Assembly: GCA_020543525.1 (NCBI GenBank)
Contig: JAHYIO010000031.1
Coordinates: forward strand, 868,001 to 932,000
Direction of reading: 5' to 3'
DNA length: 64,000 nt
DNA from: Coriolopsis trogii
Taxonomy: Eukaryota > Basidiomycota > Agaricomycetes > Polyporales > Polyporaceae
Shown here: positions 31,050 to 40,958 of the stretch, one piece after another
Layout: each line of letters starts with the position of its first letter
How positions within the stretch are numbered: position 1 is the stretch's first letter
Translations under genes and position numbers: made by a program
Notes under the pieces: generated by a model
The model's input: the letters and a program-made list of their open reading frames with translations, nothing else
Database searches by the model: none
What the model was told of the DNA's origin: nothing

Positions 31050-33106
31050 ATGGACGACAGCATAAATACCTGCCCCAGACTTCCTCCTGAGCTTTGCTTG
31101 TGGATTATGGACATCCTCTACACCTACGAACTCGCTGACTGTTATACGTCTGCCAGTGAGGACAAGCGTGAGGCAGTCTCGACGCTTTACGCCTGTACAC
31201 TGACATGTCGTAGCTGGAGAAATCATGCACAGTACCTGCTCTTCCATGTCATCCATTTGCGTAGCGTCCGCGCACTCAGAAGCCTTACATACGTGATCAG
31301 GGCCTCCCCACGGCTTGGGACCTACGTGGAGCAAATCACCTTGTTTCATGAGTATCCCAACAGCCCTGATAGCGCGACTGCGGCCTTTCCTGCCTCCCTG
31401 AAGGGCCTTCTGCCCCGCCTTCAAGTATTCGAGGTGTACAGCACAAATTCAGAGACGACAGACACGGCGACTTCCCTACCGCTTCATCAACGCTACCCAC
31501 TGTGGCTGGGATCCTTTCATACCGTCACGATCTTCATGCTGGGCCACACCACCTTCGCCTCATTTGGGACGTTCCTGCGCATTGTGAACGCCTTCCGGTG
31601 CTTGCTGGATCTACACCTCTTCACGGGCATTCGATGGCACACCGTCGGACATCTTCCGCCATTCATGACGATTCCCGGGACTACGCCAGAAGTCGGGAAC
31701 GAGAGCCCTTCCTCAAGACGCTGCGAGTTCCTCCCTTACCTTCGATACCTAGTGGTGCGTCAAGTCTTATTCGATTCATGTCATAAAGATGTCGCTGACG
31801 GCCTTTGGGCATTCGTCGCAGATATCAGAGCCGTGGCCTCAGCATGAGCTACGGACGTTGGTAGCTTCTCTTGGGCGGTCACTCGTAGACCTATGGTTGC
31901 CCCACCCATTGTTCCGGACGGAGCTGTCAGACATCGACAACCCGGAAGCAGATGTCGGTATAGGTAAGCAATCTTTGCTCAAATGACAATGGGAGCCACT
32001 CACCGTATGCCGCATGACTACTCTGATCACTATTCGCGATTTTCTTCAGCCGCTGTGCAGGGGCCACCTTCCCCTCCGCCATTCGTCAGCCTAGCTCATT
32101 TGCACAATCTCAGATACTACACGGTGTACATTCGTCCGGAGAACAGCTCTCTTCATCCTGGGTCATTGTCGAACACTTTACACAGCTGGCGGACTTCCAT
32201 AGACGCTTCCGGGTCACCACAGTCGAGGAAAACCGTTTTCTTGATCCCATGTAGAGAAGCGGACTTCACCCGAAACGACTACCTCTCTGCCCTTGTCCTT
32301 CTTGGGCCCCAACTTGAGGAGATGGTCTTCGCGCCTTCAGCCTCACACGCAGAGAACACGAGCGAGTCCTTGCCATCGGATGCAGTGAAGCTCCACCTGC
32401 GAGACAAAAGAGAGCGATGGGACGAATGGCGCGCGGCCTTTGCTGCCTGTTTTCCGCGCCTGTTCAGAGCCAATGCACTCCGGACAAAACTTGAACGTAC
32501 GTTTCAATTTAGTTGCTCGTAGTCCACCTTTCAATTTTCACGCAAAGAGTTGTGGCTTACTGTCGTCTCCCAGATCCCAGATATCCAATCCAGAAATGGC
32601 AGGACTACGATGGGGCAGAGCCCCTCCGCCGAAGCTCGGACACGTCGCACGTTGCGGTTTACTCTCATCAAGCGGAAGATTCTATGTCTACCTCAACCAA
32701 CGCAAGCAGAGACGGACATATCTCCCCAGGCAGTGGCATATACACGGACTCGGCAACGGAGAGTACAAGTACGCAGGTTACGGCCCACGCGAGGGTCTTC
32801 GTACAACCGTTTACCTCTCAGATACTAAAGGTAGTTCATCGCAGGTGCCCGGAACCTAGATCTTGTGCTGGATGGGACCCGAACCGTCTGACCAACGGGA
32901 CGTGTCCGATCCTATCAGCCCGCATAGCTAGCGCACACGAGCTCGTATGTTCGTTGCGTCACGCAGCCCCACCGTGCGGCACTCTTCTCGCATACGTACT
33001 GCTTTACATAGCCCTCTTAATCTGCAATGCATGCATAGTGGGATGGCGGACACCGGAGAGCGGCCAGGGATGCCTTGGGGCCCGATTGGTACCGGCGGTA
33101 CGCTGA
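31050..33106 (+). CDS. F-box-like protein, function unknown
   Basis: Four exons, 31050-31754, 31822-31963, 32050-32496 and 32574-33106, give 608 residues. Near the start LPPELCLWIMDILYTYELAD followed by LYACTLTCRSWRNHAQYLLF has the leucine-proline and late-tryptophan pattern of fungal F-box domains, which link substrates to the SCF ubiquitin ligase through Skp1. The next 350 residues contain Leu-spaced segments (LPYLRYLVV, LAHLHNLRYYTVYI, ALVLLGPQLEEMVF) like the leucine-rich-repeat-like halves of mushroom F-box proteins, a greatly expanded family. The end is odd: about residues 575-595 form a hydrophobic LLAYVLLYIALLICNACIV that could be a membrane anchor. The last exon after 32700 is supported only by an open frame, so the C-terminus is uncertain. 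Confidence 0.72.
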
Positions 33107-33494
33107 CGGACAGGACAGTACCTTTTGCAATTTGACCGCCGGTGTCTTGGGCTCTACTATCCCTCTCCTCTTCTAATGTTCACGCGCCAATATGGATGTG
33201 TACATGTTGTCTCCTTGATCAAGCTCAGACATGCAGACACTCCTGCCTCGGACACTCGTGCAGTATGCCGCAAAATATCCAGTTCATCTTCACGCTACAC
33301 GGTGTCACATGTCCTCTTATATGCCGAGAAAGCGGAGGTCAACATTGCGTTGCGAGTATTTGAGTTGCTGCAGTCGGATTCAACACCGATTCGGTACACG
33401 TGATGAACTGGCATCGGGCGCGACTGGCCAGTGCTATGGCAGCCTGAGTGTGTGGGGCAGGCGCGTCACCGCGTTGATTGAGCTTCGCAGGTAG

Positions 33495-33507
33495 AGGTGA
33501 CGTCACC
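33495..33507. promoter_or_regulatory. CRE-like palindrome (TGACGTCA)
   Basis: The perfect palindrome TGACGTCA, the consensus for ATF/CREB-type bZIP factors, lies about 150 bp before the start codon at 33647 and some 75 bp before the TATA word. Site identity is seen; binding is inferred. Confidence 0.5.
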
Positions 33508-33575
33508 AAAGTCCCTCCACGGTCATGGCAGACGGTGTCGTCAGTGACGCGTAGTGAGCGCGTCGCGCAGGCGAG

Positions 33576-33583
33576 TATATATA
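33576..33583 (+). promoter_or_regulatory. TATA box
   Basis: TATATATA, 63-70 bp before the start codon at 33647 and after a GC-rich stretch, is well placed for a TATA box. Confidence 0.5.
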
Positions 33584-33646
33584 CGAGGGGCCTGTACGCG
33601 TCCAGACTCACAGCATATACTCATCCCATCCGTTCCATACCCAACC

Positions 33647-35099
33647 ATGTACGCGTCTGTAGCCTACCGCAACAGCACCAAGTCCGCCGCGTCGAGATAC
33701 TCTTTTGCCGCCCGCCGCATCGCCGGTAGACGCACATTTCAGAGGTTCCAGTCAACCTCGAGCTCGTCTTCGCAGCCCCCAAACGCGACTTCCCATGTCG
33801 CGGCCGGAGTTGCCGGTGGAGCCGTGGTACTCCTCGGAGGTACGTTCCGCGTCTGTCTCGTGCATTGGGCGTGGTCATAACGAGGACGTCCCTACAGGCT
33901 ACACTTACTACTACTTCTCTGGTGCAAAAACGGCCGTAGATGCATCGCGAGCAGCGTCACAATACTACCAGGATACCAAGGCCGCAATCGCGGAGAAGGC
34001 CCCTAAGAACCCGAACGAGGCACTCAATTACCTCCGTGACGTCGCCCGCTCGTACCTCGTCATCATCCCAGGGGCACGCCCGCACGTCGACGCCGCCTTC
34101 GACACGCTTGACGAGCTGCAGAACACGCATGGAGATGAAGTCAACCGGATCGTGTCGCAGGGATACGAGGAGGTGCACGCCATCATCAAGGACTCGGGAA
34201 GCATGGACGTCCAGACGGCGCTGAAGATCTACGACGTGCTGAGCAAGCGCAGCGGGGAGCTGGAGGAGCTGGGGAAGAAGGCGGGCAAAGACGCGTTTGG
34301 GGCCTTGAGCGAGAAGTATCCCCAGATCTCGGAGAAGTTGGGTGGCGGATATGAGGAGTTCAGGAAGATGGCGGCATCCAAAGGTCCGGAAGCGAAGCGG
34401 TTGTACGACGAGACGAGTCGCGAGGTTCGTTGGGGAAGTACCCTTTTGCGCGATGTGAAGCTCACCATCCGTCCCTACTAGATCCAAGAGATTTTCTCCA
34501 AGGGTTTCTCCCAGGACAGCATCGAGCAAGCGAGGAAACTGCTCCAGTCGAAGACTTCGGAGCTTCGCAAGTTTGCTCAGTCCTCCTCTCAGGACGCTTG
34601 GGATCGTGCGGTGAAGGAGGCGTCGCCATACCTGGACAAGTTTCCCGAGATCAAGCAGCTGCTGAACGACAACGCGGACAAGTTTATCTCGGCCGGTGCT
34701 GCGTCGTTGGTCAGCGGCAGCTCGTCGACGCAAGAGATTTTCGCGCGTATCAAGGAGGCGGCACAGGGCGATCTTGCGAAGAACAAGGACAAGGCGGAGG
34801 AGCTCCGCAAATTTGTGCACGCCAAGATGCAGGAGGCGGAACAACAGAGCAGTAAGCAACTGGAACGGGGTTGGGAGAGCCTGCAGGGATGGATACGCAC
34901 GATGCCTGGTGGGGAGGACGCGCTCAAACGGATGCCGGACATTAAGGTGTTCGTCAAGGTGTCCCAGGAAAAGAGCGAAGACGCAAAGAAGCTTGCGAAG
35001 GAGACGTACGAAGCGGTCCTGCAGGTGCTGGAGGAGAAGGCGAAGAAAGCCAAGCAGTTGAGCGAAGAGGTCAAGGAGGATACCCAGAAGCGGTCATGA
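33647..35099 (+). CDS. Mitochondrial membrane protein with long helical domain, unknown role
   Basis: Three exons, 33647-33839, 33898-34424 and 34482-35099, give 445 residues. I do not recognise a named family. The first 50 residues are rich in Ser, Arg and Ala with almost no acidic residues (SRYSFAARRIAGRRTFQRFQ), a strong mitochondrial presequence. One hydrophobic segment follows (VAAGVAGGAVVLLGGYTYYY, about 51-70). The remaining 370 residues are charged, amphipathic helices without proline-rich breaks, such as LNYLRDVARSYLVIIPGARP and a long Lys/Glu tail LEEKAKKAKQLSEEVKED. That order (presequence, one membrane span, long coiled domain) resembles Mic60/mitofilin topology, but the mitofilin C-terminal signature is not evident. 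An inner-membrane protein facing the intermembrane space is a reasonable guess. Introns are 57-58 nt. Confidence 0.82.
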
Positions 35100-35823
35100 G
35101 TCTAGCCAATAATTTGGTAGTAAAGCATGCAGTAGTGACGGAGTGTATTGAGGTACATTTTTGATTACTAGCTGGCGGCCGTTCGTTACTGGATCGTTGA
35201 CATGTCTCATCGCAGCGGCGTGTCGTCTGTTCACCAAGCAACTGCGGAACGACTGATCCCGATCATGGGGGATCTACTTACTATTAGCCATCCACTGATT
35301 TAAGCGCCCATCCGGCGGGCTCGTCCCGACGACTGCCGACGCGTTTGCAGCCTGCTACGTTGCACTCACTTGCCGCATGCACGCCTCCCTGTCTATGCCC
35401 ATCGTTCGAATTGACCCAGAATAAAGAGCTCAAGTGACTATCCCTCTCCTCTGTCGTCCGCCTACGCATCTCAACCTGGTCCTCGCATAACTCGCAAGAC
35501 AATCTCTCTCTACTTGAACTCGACAAGGCATCCGCAATTCATGGTGCAGCGCGATTATAGCCGACGTCATATTGTTAGGTCCTTGCGTCAGGGATTAAGT
35601 GCTCTGCATTCCGTCGAGAGTGGCAAGGCATACAACGCCTACTTGTAGTGCTGCAGTATGTACTAGCGCCTCGTTTCCGGTGCGTGGCAGAAGTGAAGAT
35701 TCTACGTCTCTGGTCACTTCTGTGCTGCGGTGGGAACTTGTTAATCTGTGCCGGGGGATAAATGCTAGCATCGTAAGATCGCACCTGCTTCCAACCTCCA
35801 GTAACTGCTCTCACCCTCTGGAA
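35100..35823. other. Intergenic before first BTB gene
   Basis: About 720 bp with no gene. Holds the 3' UTR of the mitochondrial-protein gene and the promoter of the BTB gene; no motif stands out. Confidence 0.5.
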
Positions 35824-37173
35824 ATGGCGCCCAAGCCATCTTCAAACAGTTCTCAGCAGGTGGTGAAGACTCCGGTGAGTCAATTTTGTGACACGCTGTA
35901 GCTTTCTGCTTACCCGGTATCGGTCCTAACAGCTCTCGTCAGCACCTCCCAATCTGGAGGCCTTGAACACAGACCAGGTTTCCCGCTCCGTCCTCACTGC
36001 GAGCATCGATGGTATGGGTCTCGAGGACGTCAAATTCTTTGCGTTTTCGCGTCGCACCCGCAAAGGAAAGGTGTGCGCGCCTGTACCTCTCTACGGGAAC
36101 ACCACTTGCATCCGGAAGACGGCCTCACATTTCGATGCCGGTGAGCTGCGCCACGCCTATCTCTCACTTTCGTCGCAGGAGAAAAATTCAGCCTGGACAA
36201 TCCAGTACTCACACAAGGCTTTGTGGAGAGCATCATGTCCGATCTGAACAGTGACTACCCTGCCGATCGTCCGAAGACGCTTGATCAGTTTAACTATACA
36301 TCTGATAGTGACCTCGACGACATCGAAGATGACGAGGCAGAGGGTGCACGGGAGCCAACGTCATCGCGTGAATCGGAAACGATAGAGCGGGACGTGCAAG
36401 CTGCGGAAGAGAGTGCACCGGACAGTGTAGGTATCGCCGTTCCCAATCACTGGACTTGCACTAACATCATTTGGTAGAGTAAGAAGCCCACAATCGAGAG
36501 TGCCATCGTCTCTGGAAGGCATGGTCGTGTTATATCTCTCGACGACGTTGCTTATAGAACGTGAGTGACCGATCAGAGACATCACTACGCGCCACTGATC
36601 CCCGCGAAGATGGCGTGCCCTCCTCTACTATTCATACTTCGAGTCGATCTCCTTCGCCCCTCTGCAATCACAGAAGAAGAGGTCTGGCACGGAGAGAACC
36701 GGTGCCAACACCTTCACCCCTCCACAATGTTCTCCGAAGTCGATGTACCGTCTGGCGGATAAGGTCTGTCCGTCCCTTGCCTTCTCAGTCCTGACTCGCC
36801 AAGTGAGAATGGAATACAGTACGGCATCGAGCAACTGAAGCTGGAGGCTGCCAGCGACATCGAGTCAAAGCTCACTTCGGACAACATTTGCACGGAACTG
36901 TTTTCGACGTTTACATTGCTGTACGGACTTACATATATGTCCCTCGTACCTCATCTGACTCAGTACTTTCATTCTAGCTATCCAGAGATACAAGAGATCG
37001 AAGTTCGCTTTCTATACGACACGCTCACACAGAAAGACTCTGTCAAGGGTCTGCAAGAGTTGCCCGTGTGGTTGGAATACCTCTCCCAAGGTCGCCTGCC
37101 TGGTGGATCGGACACTATAGTGTCGCTGCTGATCGCTAAGCTTGCTACAAGGAACCGTCAAGCCATGATCTAG
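35824..37173 (+). CDS. BTB/POZ-domain protein, tandem paralogue 1
   Basis: Seven exons: 35824-35874, 35933-36140, 36206-36426, 36478-36560, 36610-36763, 36820-36920 and 36978-37173, 337 residues. The BTB-like domain begins with DVKFFAFSRR, then CIRKTASHFDAVLTQGFVES, where family members keep the VLTxGFxES end of the POZ helix. It is split by an acidic insert (SDSDLDDIEDDEAEG), as is usual in mushroom BTB proteins, and resumes at TWRALLYYSYFESISFAPL and CSPKSMYRLADKYGIEQLK. The C-terminus holds a helical block ELFSTFTLLYPEIQEIEVRF and WLEYLSQGRLPGGSD. Such proteins usually self-associate and often serve as Cullin-3 adaptors or transcription cofactors; the target is unknown. The next gene is a clear paralogue with the same intron phases at every shared junction. 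Confidence 0.85.
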
Positions 37174-37597
37174 CAATCATATCTTCGAAAATGCTCCTGT
37201 ACTTCAAACGAAGTACGATTCGAACGTCGCGCCACGCAAAGATGTTGTAGAAGCCTCTGATATCAATCATGACATGTGACGATCCATTGGATTCTTTGCG
37301 TGTCTGTCATCGCACGGGTCTATTGCTGCAGTAGATAGGTAAGATGTGCTGCGGTACGGCAGGTCAGTCAGCAGTTCTCTGTCTTGCCTCACGGAGACGG
37401 GTTTTACGGCATGACTAGCCGAACATGTAGCTTCGTGGTACAGCCCATCGTCGCAATCAGGGTACGTTCCTCATCGATCTACCGCAGCATATCGTGTACT
37501 CACCCGCTGTATTTCAACAGGATCTCCGCTGTGGCCTTCACTCACTCATACCTGCTCGTCCCTCACTCTACACCCCACCTTGACGGAAACTAGCCAC
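37174..37597. other. Spacer between the two BTB genes
   Basis: 424 bp with no gene; the promoter of the second BTB gene is expected here. Confidence 0.5.
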
Positions 37598-39076
37598 ATG
37601 AATACAGCCAGCGTCGAATCGCTACCAGCATCAGCGCCGGAAACCAAGAATAAGAAACAGAGAAAGCGGGAACAGTGGCAGGCGAAACTGGCCGAACGAG
37701 AGCGGCTACATGCCCTCGCTGACAGCGGTCTGTCCGGCGCTATCCCCGTGGTATCGAAAACGCGAGAGCAAGTCCATCGTGCCGCGATGATAGCGAGTCT
37801 GTCGGGACAGCCGTTCGAGGACGTCAAATTCTTCGCATTCTCGAGAAGGACTGGGAACGGGGAAGTCGATACCCCGCTCCCGGTGCTGGCCAACAGCGTG
37901 CTTGTCCGGAAGGCTTCGCCACACTTCGACTTTGGTTAGTCGGCGAGCAATAATCATCATATATGCGTCTTCGATGCGTCAGACTGACTTTTTGTTGGTG
38001 CGTCAGTGCTCGCTGCAGGCTTCTCGGAGAGTAGCATCGTGGACTTGGCTGCTCCTTACCCTTCCTCTAGGCCGAGCTCGATACGAGACTACGACTATAT
38101 GTCTGACAGCGACTTGGAGGACGAGGATGATATCGATCGAGATGCTCCGCAGCTCGAGCCTGTCCGACCTAGTGACTCATCGGAGAAGCCGGCCGTCAAG
38201 AATGAGGTTTGTGGTTCATGTCTTCATATGAAGTTATTTCAGCTGAAGAATCATCACTCGAAGCAGAGTATTGAAAATGTAGATGACGACAAGGAGCAAA
38301 TCGTTAACGTCCAAGCTTCTGTGGAACCAAACGCGCCTGTCACCAGGCCCGGCCGTGTTGTCTTTCTCGCGGACATTGCCCATAATACGTAGGTCCAGCC
38401 ACAAGCCCGAGTGTGCTGCTGCGCACCCCTGATGCCATGAATCCGCAGGTGGAAGGCATTCATCTTCTATGCCTACTTCGAGGAAGTCCGCTTCGCGTCC
38501 CTCAGATGTGCGAACCAACCACGCGCGATGGTGAAAGATCCATACCAAGCACCTCTATGTTCGCCGAAGTCCATGTATCGCGTCGCAGAAAAGGTAGGAA
38601 AGGCATCGCCATGATTCAGCTTCATGTCCTCTCTGATCATGCTACCGTCGTAGTACGGCATAGCATCGTTGAAGACACTGGCGACCAACAACATCAAGTC
38701 GCAGCTGTCGCCGGACAATATCCTCGGAGAGCTCTTCTCGACTTTCACATCTTTGTTTGTCTCGTCACAATTTATACGCTATCGTGCCTCGATATAGCTA
38801 ACGTGTCCTCGCAGATACCCGGCAATCCGGGAAGTCCAGCTCAATTACCTTCATGCAAACATGAGCAACACCAGCATCTCGTCCCGCCTTCCGACCTGGA
38901 TCGAGGCGATGGAGGAGGGATGCCTTCCCAGGGGTGCTGCCGCTATAATCTCGGAGTTGATCGTGAAGCTGAACGTGCCACCGGCGCCTGCTCCCGTGCA
39001 GCCTGGCATGAAGGCGTGTCCGAACGGCTGCACTTCATATCAGTACCGCTGCAATGGTTGTAGTCGAACCTTCTAA
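37598..39076 (+). CDS. BTB/POZ-domain protein, tandem paralogue 2 with Cys tail
   Basis: Six exons: 37598-37934, 38007-38206, 38243-38388, 38449-38593, 38654-38754 and 38815-39076, 396 residues. It differs from paralogue 1 by a basic leader (ETKNKKQRKREQWQAKLAER) of about 80 residues in place of the first short exon, and by a C-terminal tail. Shared blocks are DVKFFAFSRR, SPHFDFVLAAGFSESSIVDL, the acidic SDSDLEDEDDIDRD insert, TWKAFIFYAYFEEVRFASL, CSPKSMYRVAEKYGI and ELFSTFTSLYPAIREVQL. The tail after the last shared helix ends with CPNGCTSYQYRCNGCSRTF, a Cx3C-x6-Cx2C arrangement that could bind zinc; paralogue 1 ends 30 residues earlier. The intron between exons 2 and 3 is only 36 nt by this model and is the least certain junction. 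Function is unknown beyond protein-protein contact. Confidence 0.83.
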
Positions 39077-40958
39077 GTAGGTCGAATTTCAAATAAGTGC
39101 CAATCTTTGCGGACTTCAAATAGACGAGTGTGCTGGGATCGCCGACTGCGACGGAATTGCGTAAGTGGACGAGTATTATTGCTGCGTTGGCGACAGGTAC
39201 CTTGAAGACCAAACGCACTTCGGTGTATCACACGCCGCCCCCGGTCACACCGCCGTGCCCATTGCCCGACCTCCAGCGGCCAGAGGGTAGCCGATCTCAG
39301 AAGGAGCTTTGCTGTGAAGAAACCTGCCGTTTCCAACCCACAAGCTGTGCGTAATCAGTGCAAAGCGTTGCAGACGTCACTGACAAAGCGACTTTGCAGA
39401 CCTCGCTCCTCCGCTTCATCGATACACAGAAGCGAAATGTCTCCTGAGCGCGAAACAGGCCCGGTCATGAATGCATGACATGCGATGAGCGACCCGTTCT
39501 AGCAACTGTAGCTGCGGTAGCTGTACGTGATGCAGCTTCGTAATGTGCGTGTCCTCGATCGTTCTGTCGCGATCCGACAATGCGTTGACATCTCTTCTCC
39601 CGCTATCATCCTAATCTCTGTGTCGCAGATGTACTCTCACCTCCTCCTCTTCCAATTGTTCGTTGGGTCTGTCGCGTTCTGTGTTGGTACGATCCTCCAG
39701 AGCCTCTACTCGAACAACTGTCAAGGAGCCTCTCTCCCGTGCGTTTCTTTCCTTGACGTCCCTTTCCTCCATGCTGAACCTCGGCGTACTCGAGCAGCTG
39801 TCGGGAAGTTGGAACCTATAGCCCTCATTCTTTGTGAAGACGCATTCAAACACGGGCCGCAAGACCAAACTGGACTCGTTGACGGGAGCGATCTCCGGTG
39901 GCTTTCGTAAGTTCTCTTTCCGTCGTGCATACCGCTTTCAGATAGTCTATCGCCTCAGCAGTCGGAACACCAATGTGCCTATGACTTCCTCGATGAATCA
40001 TACTGTCATTACAGAGCCTTAGGGAAGATGGGGTGACTGCGATACACCATGGATCATTCGTGGTCCCAATGCTTCGCTGTCATGCGGAGGTCGAGAATGC
40101 ATACTGCGCTTTATGCACTGCGGTAAGTGCCTGCCAGGTTGAGAGAATGCGCCTTGCGATCTCCGAACAGCCATTGACGTTGGGACTAGGGCACGGCATA
40201 CACGCTAGGGCTCAGCGACATGATGCAAAGCAAAACAGGACGGCCGCTCATATTGAGTGGAACGTCGGAGGCACTGCGGTAAGTGGTGCCCACAAGCACA
40301 GTACTCGAGGACAGTCTGCATGTGTACCACGTCGGGGTGAAATGCCCAACTCCCCACTTTCCTAGGTCATTTCCTGAGTGAGGTAACGAGAGTATCCGGA
40401 CTCTCGCTGCTGACGCTCAAATCATCTCCGCTGCTCTCGGTTACGACGGAACGCCTCTGTGTTGTTCAATTCATCGGCAAGTTGCCAAAAGGTCAGGCAA
40501 ATGTGCAGCTCGGGTACGTCTGCACATAGAGCTTCTCTTGCGCCCTGACCTCCTGCCTGCTATTGCATCCCACCTTGCCTGGTGGTGGATGCGACCATCC
40601 CCGACGCCGTGAGGGTCAGGACCCGATCATTCATGACTGAATGTCACCTGCATCCGGGGACCCTCGGATGCGAACACGATGATTCATTCGCCTGGGATTG
40701 CATGTTGTGGGGGGAGAGACAGCGGACGTGTTGTGCGTGTCAGGAAGGGTTGGTGGAGGGATGTTCGGTGAACGACTTCAAACACATGCGAGTTCTGTGC
40801 GCGCATGCACGGTCCGTCCATCTGTCCTCACAGAGGTAATTCCTTGGGTATAAAACGCCTCCTCGGAAGGCTTTGAACCCTCATTCTCGCATTCTCCTCT
40901 TTGCTCCTCCTCTCACAACAACACCCGAACTCACAGGAACACTTCGATCTGACACACT
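39077..40958. other. Gene-free 1.9 kb upstream of Argonaute
   Basis: No gene I can support. A plus-strand frame at 39527-39910 has one hydrophobic stretch (LLLFQLFVGSVAFCVGTILQ) but no start context, domain or splice partner. The 3' part is the Argonaute promoter with a TATA box at 40849. Small unrecognised or non-coding genes cannot be excluded. Confidence 0.45.
40849..40855 (+). promoter_or_regulatory. TATA box of the Argonaute gene
   Basis: TATAAAA, 104-110 bp before the Argonaute start codon, followed by a pyrimidine-rich stretch (ctcctctttgctcctcctctc) typical of fungal transcription starts. Confidence 0.6.

Larger units (their letters stand above)
33107..33646. promoter_or_regulatory. 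Promoter region of the mitochondrial-protein gene
   Basis: No gene seen in these 540 bp. TATATATA at 33576-33583 lies 63 bp before the start codon, and a gtgacgtcacc palindrome near 33495-33507 matches the core of a CRE/ATF site (TGACGTCA). Both are plausible promoter elements of the downstream gene. Confidence 0.5.

Noticed and set aside
33957..34859. 300-codon minus-strand open frame
   Set aside because: It lies fully antisense to two exons of the mitochondrial-protein gene. Lys/Glu-rich codons read backwards as Leu/Leu-Arg, which explains the long frame; no motif of its own.
39527..39910. Possible small membrane-protein gene before Argonaute
   Set aside because: One hydrophobic stretch only, no good ATG context, no splice partner, no family resemblance.
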